Source: Calonectria ilicicola
Taxonomy: Eukaryota > Ascomycota > Sordariomycetes > Hypocreales > Nectriaceae
Assembly: GCA_020809705.1 (NCBI GenBank)
Contig: CP085828.1
Location: 1,054,001 to 1,118,000 of the forward strand
Length of the DNA: 64,000 nucleotides
Direction of reading: 5' to 3'
Each line of letters opens with the position of its first letter. Positions within the stretch are counted from its first letter, which is position 1. The notes under the pieces were generated by a model. It was not told the origin of the DNA and did not search any database. It saw nothing but the letters and a program-made list of their open reading frames with translations. The position numbers and the translations under genes were made by a program. Positions 1-10,827 of this stretch are shown here, piece by piece.

Positions 1-422
1 CTGATTGTTTTTAGCATGTGTTAGAATGTAGCCTGCTCTGAAATAGAGCTAGCCTACGCCTGAGTGCGGATCACTTGGGGGCTCCTATCAGAGATGCCCA
101 TTCGAGGCTTTTGGGATAAGCCACCCTTATGTGGCTCATAGTTAGTTCTAGACTATCTTACAGCTATCAATTGCTCGTAGCGGAGCCAGTTAATTTCCTT
201 TGTCGCAGTTGAAACGTTACAAAACGCCCAGCCAGCTCCACACCGTCACAACCTGACGTATCCAAGTCGCCGGAGTATAGTCTGACGTGCAGTGTTCGCG
301 AAATCGCTGTGCCGCTTAGGTCGTTGTATCACCACCAACGGCCACCATACGTCATTTCGTAGTGACAATAACAGTCCGGTTAGTGGGGATGGAAACCGGC
401 GTTGTGGTCGTTTCGGCAGTTC
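1..422. other. intergenic, no gene seen
   Basis: No recognisable coding region. The two short overlapping frames on opposite strands at about 246-492 have no recognisable composition, and one of them runs into the inverted-repeat element that starts at about 423. Confidence 0.5.
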
Positions 423-650
423 TACAATGCATCCCTTAAAAGATTGTCTGTCCCCTTGTGAATTTTTCCGCATTGGATATTACAGAACTTGATTGCTCTG
501 AACACTGATTCGATGGATAAAAATGAGTAAATAAATAAATATTTATCTTATCTTACTCATGTACTTTTTATTCATATAGTATTTATTATAGGATAGCCGG
601 CGAAGCGCCGGAAAATATAGGAGGGACAATATTTAAAGGGTTGTATTGCA
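423..650. repeat. MITE-like inverted-repeat element, copy A
   Basis: The two ends are imperfect inverted repeats. The left end reads TACAATGCATCCCTTAAAAG. The reverse complement of the right end reads TGCAATACAACCCTTTAAAT. The inside is AT-rich with an AAATAAATAAATA tract and a small perfect hairpin (CCGGCG-AAG-CGCCGG, about 597-611). A second, diverged copy lies at 41909-42120, and internal stretches match (ACAGAACTTGATTGCTC here, CCAGAACCTGACTGCTC there). It has no coding capacity, so a non-autonomous MITE is the best reading. I could not define a target-site duplication, so the ends are accurate only to a few bases. Confidence 0.65.
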
Positions 651-1203
651 CGACATGCGGCGTCTTGCCACACTTGCAGGATTGGGAGTATTTTCCAGGG
701 CTAGCAGCGCTGATAGAAAATGACACGACAGTCCGCAATACCTATAATGTGCATGATAGTTGTGCAATGGAGTAATTCTGTAGTCACGTAGGGGCCATAC
801 AATATTACATTGATGAGCGGGTGTGTATAGGGTAAGTACTCAAACACGAAGGGCAGAAAAGTCACGATATTGAACTGAGACTAAAAAGACGCAGAATAAA
901 TTTTCAAGGGGTATAATTCCTTGCATAACTAAAAAAGAAACATTAAGATCCAGCGGCACTGAAAAATACCAGCTCTCTCGGGTGCCGCTACCCAACCTGG
1001 GGTAGTTCTCCGTTCCGGTGTCATGTTACTGGGTATCTAACTCGAGCTGTCGTATTATTGCATGCATCCACGGCCGGTCTAATAACTGACTAGCATGGAT
1101 AAAATGGGTCTTGGTTACCGTGGCACCTATTGATTGTTCAGCTGAGTGAAGGAGGGTGTCACAGCGGAGTTCTTTGCGTACCCTCACAACGGTTCCATAG
1201 GGC
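651..1203. other. intergenic, no gene seen
   Basis: Unremarkable sequence between the inverted-repeat element and the stop codon of the small Q/S-rich gene on the minus strand. It probably contains that gene's 3' UTR. No coding or RNA signal was recognised. Confidence 0.4.
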
Positions 1204-1650
1204 CTACTTGCTGCGGCTGGACTTGCTCTTGGACTTCTTCTTGGACTTTTCGTCACGATGAGATTCGCCGTGTCTAGAATCCTTGCGCTGCTGTTCGGAG
1301 CGTTGGCTGCCATGATCGGCTTGTGTACTGGCGTATTGCTGGCTTGAATATTCTTGTTGCTGCTGCTGCTCAACATAGGTCTCTTGGCCATAGGACTGGC
1401 TTTGAGATTGGTGGTGCCACTGGCCAGACCACTGTGCTGTAGCGGCTTGTGACGTATGCAACATCGCAATACCGTCCCATGGCTCTTTGGGACCAAGCTG
1501 TGGTACATACTGCCCAATGTCCTGGACATTGAGGGATGACAGAGGAGCTTGTTGGTGGCGACGCTGCACCTCAACCCATTCGTTGGTATTGAACGAAGGA
1601 GCCTGTGCGGCCGAGCTGTCGTGGCTGGCAGAAGACCTGGAGTTTGCCAT
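1204..1650 (-). CDS. small Q/S-rich hypothetical protein with basic tail
   Basis: Single-exon frame of 148 residues starting MANSRSSASHDSSAAQ. No family is recognised. A more conventional N-terminal segment (NTNEWVEVQRRHQQ...PKEPWDGIAML) is followed by a Q/S-rich middle with a run of five glutamines, then a K/S/R-rich tail (EKSKKKSKSKSSRSK) that resembles a nuclear-type or RS-like basic tract. The composition looks like a real low-complexity fungal protein rather than a random frame. A longer overlapping frame on the same strand (1026-1928, 300 codons) lacks such composition and was judged a shadow. A role in nucleic-acid binding is only a guess from the tail. Confidence 0.55.
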   Translation of the reverse strand: MANSRSSASHDSSAAQAPSFNTNEWVEVQRRHQQAPLSSLNVQDIGQYVPQLGPKEPWDGIAMLHTSQAATAQWSGQWHHQSQSQSYGQETYVEQQQQQEYSSQQYASTQADHGSQRSEQQRKDSRHGESHRDEKSKKKSKSKSSRSK

Positions 1651-4477
1651 GATGAATCTAATAGAACGATGATGCTAGCATAGAATTTGAGAAGATGTTT
1701 TTGCTTGGCCAGAGAAGGAGAGGGAGGAGCGAGCCCCTCTTTATGTGTGCGCTCACGAAGGTATAGTGTGGTGGCCACATGCGGGGGGCAAATACATCCC
1801 AAAATAAACAGGTGGTTTGAGGTGCAGCGATAGGTCCCTGTATGGCAAGAAAAACAGCGGTCGGGCAGAATACGGACGGTTTGGAACAGCGTGCAAAGAC
1901 AGGGCGTTGAGCTACCATTGGATATCACAACCTTGGAGGGGCGAATACGCCAAGTGGCTTGGAGTAGAAAATGTGCAGAACAGTTTCAGTGTTGCCATTT
2001 CAGCCCCTCCCAGAACAGTTGGCCCGTGGTGTCTCGACGTAGCACCGCCTTGTCTTGTCCGGAGGCCTGGGCATTGTGCATATCGGTGGCCACCTGGCAA
2101 TAGGCATAGAAGGGACAAGCCATCACCAACTGAATGGGGTGCCTCACTCCTGTCTGAGAGACAAGCGCGTGTCTGAGCCTGCAATATCCCCCGGGGGAAT
2201 GACCTTCGTTCAAGGTATCGGCACACCGCTGTGTGTAAGGCTAGGCACATTTGAGTAGGGGGTGCAAGAAGGGCTAGTGGCGAAGGATTAAGATTAAGAG
2301 AGGTAGAAGACGTCAGCCAGTTCGGATTTGAAACTGGAATTTCATTGTGAATCAGCCATTTGCTCGTTTGATGGCCTCGACATGACGACGTACAAGCAGG
2401 TCATATCATGGACGATGGCGCGGCATTACGCTGTAACTCATTTATGAAAAGGTCCGATGATGTCGAAATAGAGCTGAAGGGCAGGATCGCGAAATACGGA
2501 TCCTAATTGCTTGCGCAAGGGTCCTTTCACGCCGGGTGCGCGCCGAGAGGGTGGTGTCGGGGAAGCATAGGACCTGCAGCCGAGCAAGACACCAGTCAGA
2601 CTTCGTTAACTCGTCCCCATTTCGCCAGCAGGATCTCAGAGTCAAGTCTCCGAGGGATCTTGTCTTCGGGTGCATGCTTGTGGCCACGCGTCGTGCTCAC
2701 TGATGTGCTCAGCTCTGTCACTGGTACGATAACGTCAGATGCGAGTGGTAGAATAAGGAATTGACCGTGTGTTATCCATTTGCCACATGATGATCGCCTC
2801 GTGTCTCGCAAATGGTTCGCATTCGGACGAGGAGATTGGGGTCAGTCTAATTAAGTGCTTAGAACCAGGGGTGTTTTGGGCGGGCGACAGGGCTGAATCT
2901 CAACCCCAGCGGGCGAATTTGGGAGTGAAAGCATCTGGTGATCTTGCTTGCTCCACTAGACGTTCACAGCGGCAGCGAAACGGCAAAGCTTGGTTGCCGT
3001 CGTTCCGCCTGAGACGTTTACTTTTCGTGAGGCCCGTTGGGGTGAGGCGACTGCCGCTTTGGGAGATTGCACAAAAGCGTGAGTGAGTGAAATTGGTGCT
3101 TGGTTTCTCACTTCGGCGCCGTGCATCTGATTGTGGTTGAGAATAAGCGGGTGGGCCGGACGGAAGCACTTGGATTGGACTGGATAACTGCATTTGTTTA
3201 CGTGTTAGCAGTTGAATGAGACGATACTGTGCAAGTTGGCGAGCGCCTACGAACATTTGTGCTACGCCGAGAAGGTTGCCGCCGTTGCCGACGAGTGTCT
3301 GCTTGCCCCGCAGTCAGAGTGATGAGAGGATGCGGCCGCCAGAAGGGATGTCCGCGACATGCCAATCTGCATGGTGACGCCACAATAGACGGCATTCTAT
3401 AGTTCTCGCATATAGAATTCGATCATGATGGAATTGTTCTGGTCTGTTTTGCTCCAGTCTCGTCTCGGTTCTCCTTGCTTAGCTCAGACCGACGTTTGGA
3501 AAGCAAAGACGGTTTTTCCAGCCTGAGAAGGCCACGCGGTAGCTGAAGTGAGACCTGGGACCAATCACAGACAAGCTTGACCGGATAAGGTGCGCATGTC
3601 GTGGGGGAGCCGAGAACTGTGATGATTCTTAAACATTGTTTTAAACAAGACGCACGCGCAACGGGATGACGGGCAGTTCTGTGGCTGCATGGTTTCGAAG
3701 CCCATGTTGTGACCGAAAATTCGGGGGAGCTTTGATGATATGACAGCGTACAGCCGAGCAATTGTTGGTGACAGAGAAGAGAGCACATCAACTTGTGGCC
3801 AGGCCCAAGATAAACAGAGTGCTTACATTGCTTACATCACTCCCCCAAAGAACCACGGAGTTTTCGAACTTGGGCCGAGGAATGAGGATTTAAGCTGGCC
3901 CTTGCATCATAGATTTGCCATCCCATCAATGCATGAGTTGGAAGCGTGTCCTTCTCCGACTTATCAGTGATCGCATTTGCATGGCGCAACTGTGGCACTG
4001 GAGCTGAGCTCAGCATGAGGTGGGATTTTGCTTGAGGCAACGAATTTACGACGCCGCGGATATTTAATTTTATCTCCAGAGGAATTTGGGATGACATGAA
4101 AGGAATCATGGTGGATTGAGGCCGGATAGCACGAGGTATGAGGAGGACTCATGATGAAGTCATTCAGTTCAGGCACAGTGCGTGCGGGGCTGCCCACAGC
4201 TGCAGCCTAAAGGCTTTCCCCGCCGCCGCCTCAGGAAAAGCATAAATGGTTCCTCCGATCTGTGCCTCTACTGCAAGATGCGGCTAAGAGCCAAAGCAGT
4301 AAAGAATATAGGACATGGAAGCATAAAAATATGAGCCAATAGCTTTGCTCTGATGTAATCGAGATTAATTAATCGACCCGGGTTATTATCCTTGGTTCGC
4401 TAATTGCATTATATGCAAGACATTCTTCACATAATTAATGCAAAAAGGCGGCGTGACTTAGTTTCTACTTTGGGATA
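1651..4477. other. long intergenic region, no gene supported
   Basis: About 2.8 kb between the small hypothetical gene and the left TA of the transposon. Many short frames exist on both strands, but none shows recognisable domains, a plausible splice pattern or consistent composition. The first few hundred bases should contain the 5' UTR and promoter of the 1204-1650 gene. I see nothing else to support. Confidence 0.4.
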
Positions 4478-4567
4478 CCCGTAGGCGTAAGGTGGGGCAC
4501 GCACGCCTTCACACCTCGTCCCGAGGTAGGCCCGGAAAACCTGTGTCAGTCGGGAAAACCTGTGTCA
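4478..4567 (+). repeat. left terminal inverted repeat
   Basis: 90-bp TIR beginning CCCGTAGGCGTAAGGTGGGG. Its inner end holds two direct copies of a GGGAAAACCTGTGTCA-like motif (one begins CCGGAAAA), possibly transposase-binding sites. It pairs with 7233-7322 with a single mismatch (CAGTCGGG here, CAGCCGGG there). Confidence 0.95.
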
Positions 4568-4805
4568 CCCACAGGACCTTGATTTTAGCTGCAAAATCAA
4601 TGATTTTTTAGTATTGAAGATTTGGACTTTGCGATACAGTCATTATTGAAGATATGAAGCTGCAAATAGGTGAATTTGAAAGCTGTGGAATAGCCGGAAA
4701 TGAACACATTGATGAAAACAGCGGAAATCGCATTTTTGGGCTCAATTGATATGCCTAATTAAGAGCCTTCCTTTGGGCTATGATAATGACCTTGTTGACT
4801 GTGAC

Positions 4806-7148
4806 TCAATTTATCGCTGCCCTAGTTGCCTGTTTACTTTGAAAGCCGATGAGGTCATTCATGATATTTCGATAAACACTTCTTCTTTGTGGAAAGACCG
4901 GCGGCGGCAGCGTTGCCAAGTTATCATCGCCCTCACTCAATGACCCCAAAGGCGATGCTAAAGGCGGCGACGAGGTTATCCCTGGTGGCGTTTGGGGCAC
5001 AATAACCTCGCCGCCGGCGTTATCATCGAGGTCATCAAACCCTTCCAACTTAATATTGTTATCGTCATCGTCTTGGAACGGCCTAAGGCCAGTAAATTCA
5101 ATACTTTTATTGTTATTAGGCCAGGCCGTTTGGTCCATCGTGATAATTGGTCTTGTGGCACGGTAGGCTTCTTCTTGGGCCTGAGAAAATGGCTTCTTTA
5201 TGTGTTGACTTAGGATATTGTTGTGTTCCTTTCGGTTGGTCTCAAGGTTATGATATTGGGCTCGGTTATTGGTCTCCTTAAGCCACTAATTCCAGATTAG
5301 CTTAGGCAGATGATTTGCTCTATAGGTCTCAATAGCTTCTTGCTATAGACTCTTGAGTTGATTTATCTCTTGAAGAATGATTGATCTACTAGACTGTAGT
5401 TGTGAATGTGTTTCCTTGACCTTCGTGGCCTCTAATGAAGCTTTGTGTTGAGCTTGAATCTTAGTAAAACTGATACTTATGATGAAGTCACCTGACAGCC
5501 TTATTTGTTGACCAGTTTTCCTTCTCTTACTATAATGTTCTAATCGAGAAAGGCGGTCTGCTGAAAATGCCTTACGCTCATGGTGCATTAATGCTGTCTC
5601 TAAGATAATATTCCTGATATTGGAAATAGCCTTTAATGAAGGTGAATTTATAATCTCTTGATATTGTTGATAAACTTGATCGATTTGATCTTGGGTATCC
5701 TGGAATTGACTGTTAATAGGCAGTATTGTTATAATAGAGGGATGAATTGCCCTTTGCTGTTGCCGTTGCTTAGTAATGATGCAGTTAATCACAGGTTTTG
5801 CATTAGCAGGCTAAATGCCTGATTTTTTAAACCTGGATATAATATTATGCTTTGAGAAGCTGGCCTTGTAAATTTGGGCAAATGTATGAGCGAATTGTAA
5901 GTGGTTAAATGCTAGGTTGCCTTCCCGAAGAGATTTTTGTAGTTGTTTTTAATATGTGTTTTTAAGTGGCTGAAAAATACTAATATTAAGAGGTTGTGTG
6001 AGGTGTGTTGAATGTGATGGTAATAGATAAATAATGATATTAAATTAAATATAATATTCGATATAGTTAAAGGAGAGATGACCAGAAAAGCCATTTATTA
6101 CAAGTAGGCGATAGATCTTTTCCTCTTCCTCATGAATATTAGGTGGATGTTGATGTTGAAAGCTTAGGTCTACGGGGTTATAAAGCCACTCATCATAACC
6201 AAACCACTATTGAAATATCACTCCTTTCTATTTAACCTTAGCAGAGGCTCTCTATAAATATACATTAAATACGTAAAGCCATTCAAATGTGATATTATAG
6301 TTACTGAAGCCAGTCTTTAACTAAATAAATCATATGCCTAGGATGGCCTTAATCTCAGCCTAAGACTTTGTAGGGAAAGTTTTAAAGATAACCTAAGGAG
6401 GAATTGTGTTTCCGATGGCATTCGCAGCTCCAATTTGGGTGCATAACTTGCAATTTAAAAGATTAGTAATTTTAGGGCGTTGAGCTCAAGTGGTGCGGAT
6501 TATAAGGACCTGAATCTGTTCTCGAAGGCATCTAATATAAATACTGCATTCATCCTTATTCCAACACTCTAAGGGACTAATATTATTAACTATAATCATC
6601 TTCTTAAGCTCTATAAAGAATTTGGTGATGTTTTTAATATTAAAAACTTCGAATACTTTACAAGCCTTATCTACAGCCTTAATGAATATCTTTTGAAGCT
6701 AGGGATGTTGATTATGGAAGTCAGAATACCAGGTTTTTGATATATGTTGTTTTTCTATATTTTGAGAGTGTAGAAATTTTAGTGTAGTTTTCTTAACTTG
6801 TGTTTTTTCAGCTGGAAAGCCGGATCTTTTAAGCTATAAAATGAAGGCAACTAGGGCAGCTTCTTCAGAGTTGGATAATAACGCCGGGCGACCCTGGCGC
6901 CTAGTAGGAATAGCTGACGATGAAGCCGATGCTTTGATGCGTCGAATCATCTCTTTTGATGTATTAAATTGGGCGGCGAGCGCGTGCGTTGAAGGTGTAT
7001 TGAGTGCAGCTTTTGAAGTTGCTTGTGTGTTGTAGGGGATATTTGGATTGAGTGTTGCGAGCATATTTTTCCTTAATTCAGCCCGAGCTTTTGCTAGTGT
7101 GTTTTCCAAAGGTTTAGAAACCTGGGAATTATTACATCTACAAGGCAT
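4806..7148 (-). pseudogene. degenerate pogo/Fot1-type DDE transposase
   Basis: Read from 7148 downward. The N-terminal 104 residues are open (MPCRCNNSQVSKPLENTL...) and include a helix-turn-helix-like part (ALAAQFNTSKEMIRRIK). The frame then breaks with TAG, TAA and TGA codons where family members carry the CENP-B-type HTH (FPAEKTQV-like, ending near a TWYS/RF-like motif). Near 6110-5960 the DDE core is recognisable with stops: LLVINGFSGHLS corresponds to the usual L-x-x-D-G-H-x-S-H-L, with Asn in place of the catalytic Asp, followed by LPSHSTHLTQPL. A C-terminal stretch (5343-5792) and an acidic tail frame (4806-5138) remain open. The many Trp/Gln-to-stop and Asp-to-Asn changes fit RIP-type transitions. 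Not functional. Confidence 0.85.
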
Positions 7149-7232
7149 AATTGCAATGTACGATATTTACTTGAAAATCGTTTAATTTGGTAGTTTTTTA
7201 CAAAGCTTTTGGTAAAGGTCAGGCGAAAAAGC

Positions 7233-7322
7233 TGACACAGGTTTTCCCGGCTGACACAGGTTTTCCGGGCCTACCTCGGGACGAGGTGTGAAGGCGTGCG
7301 TGCCCCACCTTACGCCTACGGG
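7233..7322 (-). repeat. right terminal inverted repeat
   Basis: Mirror of the left TIR, 90 bp with one mismatch. It carries the same pair of direct TGACACAGGTTTTCC motifs and ends at CTACGGG before the flanking TA. Several CpA dinucleotides that RIP would attack survive in both TIRs. Confidence 0.95.
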
Positions 7323-7559
7323 TAGTCCCATTTATGCTGTGCACAGTACCGCTTCCTCACAGGTTGATGCCCAAGTCCACTGAAAGAAATGGCCCGTGCA
7401 CAAACCATACGTCACTCGAGTCATGCTCGCCTCCTGCACGCCACACCACCATCAAGCTGGAGCTCAAGCTCACCGATCCAGCCTCCCGCAGCATTACATC
7501 AACATTATCCGCCTGGAACGCGCCCGAACCACATCGCAAGGGCTGCGCTGCCGCCTACG

Positions 7560-10336
7560 ATGAACCCAAACGTCACCGAGGGCTGCGACTGGGAGGAATT
7601 CGTCCGGCCCTCAAACGACAAGAGCCTGCAGGTGCAGCTCGTGCTCTCCCTCGTTATTGGCCTATTTGCTTTCTTCACCTTTTGCGTACGTGCGCCGGGT
7701 CTCCATCCGCTAGAAATTATCGTGATAGAGCGCATGCTGACGCGCAAATATAGATTCTTCGCCCACGATGGCCTGCTCTATACGCGGCCCGCAAACGCCG
7801 CCGAGACCGTACCAGCAACCTTCCCACGCTGTCCGATTCGGCCTTTGGATGGATCCCTCAATTGTACAGAGTGACTGAGGACCAGGTGCTGGCGTCAGCG
7901 GGACTGGACGCATTTGTGGTAGGTTGGAGATAAAGGCCTGCATGTAGCTACCTGCAGGTGCTGGGCAACGTGAACATTGGCTGACCATACTAGTTCCTGG
8001 CCTTCTTCAAAATGGCTATACGCTTGTTTGCTATTATGGCCTTTTTCGCTACCGTTATTCTGTGGCCAATCAACACGCACTACCGCAACTTTACGCTGCC
8101 CTTTGGGCCTGGAAATCATACACACGACACAGATTCGACAGCATATGTCTTTAACGAGTTCGGGCAAATCCAGTTTGTGGATGATGACATTGACCCATCA
8201 ACTGGTAAAGAGGAGCACAAGAGCAAGGGAATCAAGTACCTGTGGTCTTATGTGGTATTCACCTACCTCTTTGTGCTCTTGACTATCTACTTTGTCAACT
8301 GGGAAACATTTCGAATCATCCGCTATCGGCAAGATTACCTCGGATCCCAGTCTACCGTGACAGACCGGTCATTTCGCTTGACAGGAATTCCATCCGACTT
8401 GCGATCAGGAGAGAAGATTAAATCTCTTATCGAGAAGCTAAACATTGGAACCGTGGACTCTGTCAACCTCTGCCGAAATTGGAAACAGCTGGACGATCTG
8501 ATGGCACTGAGAGACAGAACTTTACGAGATCTTGAGCTCGCTTGGGCACAACACCTAAATTTTAGAGGAGCATCAAAGAGAATCAGTCTGGGAGGTTTCC
8601 GTGGAAATTCTAGCTCAAGCGAGTCGCAGAGGCCGGATACAGATGAAGAAGTCGGCGAGAATGGGCACCTCCTAGATTCTGATGTCGACCAAGCCGATTG
8701 GGGCGAGCAAGGCAACAGGCCCCAGATCAGACTTCGCTATGGTTTCCTTGGACTTCGGTACCGCAATGTTGACGCAATTGATTACTATGAGGAGAAGCTT
8801 CGGCGGCTGGATGAGCGAGTTTATGAGGCTCGCAAGAAGACATATACCCCGACTGACACAGCCATTGTTACCATGGACTCGGTCGCTTCCTGCCAGATGC
8901 TTACCCAAGCAAGGATAGATCCTCGTCCCGGCAGACTCTTGACGAAGCCAACACCCGCCCCGTCGGATCTCATCTGGAGAAACACGTATGCCCCTCGTGG
9001 CCTCCGCCGACTTAAGTCCTGGGCTGTCACCATTTTCATCACCTTCCTCACCTTGCTTTGGATTTTCCCCACGGCTTTCCTTGCATCATTGATGAGTATC
9101 TGTACGATTAAGAGGGTAGTACCTCAGTTTGCCGAATGGCTACAGGATCACTCAATCATACACTCCCTTTTCCAGAACGGTGTCCCTACACTTGTGGTCT
9201 CTCTGCTCAACGTTGCTGTCCCATATTTATACGACTGGTTGTCGAACTGTCAAGGAATGATTTCTCAGGGAGACGTTGAACTCTCCGTTGTCTCGAAAAA
9301 TTTCTTCTTCACATTCTTCAACACATTTTTTGTCTTTGCAGTATCGAGAACTGGATTGGACTTTTGGAGTGTTTTGTCAGGCTTTCTCAAAGACACTAGC
9401 CAGATACCTCTGGCCATTGCCGGTGATGTGGACCAACTCTCGATTTTCTACACATCCTTCATTATGTTGCAGGGCATTGGTCTTATGCCATTCAGAATAC
9501 TGGAGGTTGGAAGTGTTTTCCTCTACCCCTTCTCTCGTATGATGTCGAGGACACCACGTGATTACGACGAGCTGAAACGGCCACCCATTTTTCAATACGG
9601 GTTCTATTTGCCTACGGCATTGCTTGTGTTCAACCTGTGTCTGATTTACAGTGTCCTCACCCTCGGGTTTGCTATTCTTGTGGTTGGCACAATCTATTTT
9701 GCTCTTGGACACTTTACGTTCAAGTACATGGTCCTTTATGCAATGGACCAGCCTCAACATGCCACTGGTGGTGCGTGGCGCATAATCTGCCAGCGTATCA
9801 TTATTGGCCTTGTTGTGTTTGAAGTGGTCATGTTTGGTCAAATTGCTTTGCTCAAGGCGTTTGTTCAATCCGTTGTAATCCTGCCGCTTCTTCCCTTTAC
9901 CATCTGGTACAGCTACTACATTAAGCAGCGGTTTGAGCCTCTTACCAGATACATTGCACTTCGTGCAATCAGGACAGATGAGGACTCAGAGGAAGCTATC
10001 TCGGACGAGGTGTCTGATGAAGAATTCCTGCGACCATCAGGAGGTGTCTTGCGACGAGGCAGCACTCTTGATGAAGATAGGGAGCAGGGTTTGAAATTTG
10101 TCAATCCCAGCCTCGTGGTACCGTATGCAACACGCGATCTCCGCATAAAAAGCAAATACTAATCGGAAAGCAGATTACAGCAACCCTGGAAATACAAAGA
10201 CCCACCTCCGGTTGTACCCGACGATGTAACAGAAGCGAGCGAGGACCAGGATCCACTCATCCTCTCAGGTGCTGACAGTAGCCTTGGGATTGGATATGCT
10301 AATGTATGGAGAGACGACGGAAGTGGTAATGCCTGA
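7560..10336 (+). CDS. CSC1/OSCA1-like calcium-permeable channel (DUF221)
   Basis: Four exons: 7560-7685, 7754-7918, 7994-10122 and 10174-10336, giving 860 residues. Introns are 68, 75 and 51 bp; the last has donor GTATGC, branch TACTAAT and acceptor GCAG. Family members (RSN1/PHM7/CSC1) are plasma-membrane osmosensitive cation channels. The N-terminal membrane segment (LVLSLVIGLFAFFTF) is followed by ILRPRWPALYAARK and the conserved FGWIPQLYRVTEDQVL. A long cytosolic region with an acidic SSSSESQRPDTDEEVGE insert comes next, then the multi-pass 7TM region (WAVTIFITFLTLLWIFP onward). The C-terminal PHM7_ext-type motif (QPWKYKDPPP) is found only after the third intron is removed; without it the protein would stop early at 10162. 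An in-frame ATG at 7389 was rejected because its extension is not family-like. The transposon lies 238 bp upstream. Confidence 0.92.
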
Positions 10337-10827
10337 TGATAGAAGCATGATGCATTTAAACGGCGCCTGGTTGTGGATTGACGACGGAGTTAATGTGAAC
10401 ATTGCTAGACCGTATGTTTTATATTCCTTTTCCTCAATGACAGCATCCGCGAGGGCCCTGCCTTCTTCAAGTGCGTGGCTGGGCATCACGGCAAACCCTT
10501 ACATAGCAAGAACGACCCAATCTAATTGTAATGTGACTGGAGACTGAGCTGTTTCTTTTATTCACCTAAGCTCACCTCATCTTCATCACCACAGCTTCTA
10601 TACCTTTGTATTCCTATATGTCATTTTGTAATATTTACCCAAAAGGATTGATTTTGAGACGTTGGGAAAATTCCCTGGTCAGGAGGGCCTGAGACAGGAC
10701 TATGGTCCGCATGCCTGACCGAATCAAGCCGATGACGGACGTAACTCGTGTCTGACCAAGACAACCTATGCACCCAACCGCAACGGGATTCGCGATTTCG
10801 GAGTTTGCTTGTTTCGGAATCCAAAAT
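10337..10827. other. intergenic between channel gene and F-box gene
   Basis: Tandem same-strand spacer of about 490 bp. It should contain the channel gene's 3' end and the F-box gene's promoter. No further coding signal was seen. Confidence 0.4.

Larger units (their letters stand above)
4478..7322 (-). mobile_element. pogo/Fot1-type TIR transposon, inactivated
   Basis: A 2845-bp element bounded by 90-bp terminal inverted repeats that differ at one position. It is flanked by TA on both sides (4476-4477 and 7323-7324), the duplication expected of Tc1/mariner-pogo elements. The minus strand carries a broken transposase reading from about 7148 down to about 4806. The interior between about 5300 and 6850 is strongly AT-rich and full of stops, while the ends are GC-rich and intact. 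Removing the element leaves TGGGATAGTCCCA, a near-palindromic target. It ends 238 bp upstream of the CSC1-like start codon. Pogo/Fot1 assignment rests on the TA duplication and transposase motifs; the subfamily is not determined. Confidence 0.9.

Noticed and set aside
1026..1928. 300-codon minus-strand frame
   Set aside because: It overlaps the Q/S/K-rich 148-residue frame, has no recognisable composition or domain, and looks like a shadow.
7389..7559. Upstream ATG for the channel gene
   Set aside because: In frame, but the extension is Ser/Pro/His-rich and unlike the family N-terminus; MNPNVTEGCDW fits better.
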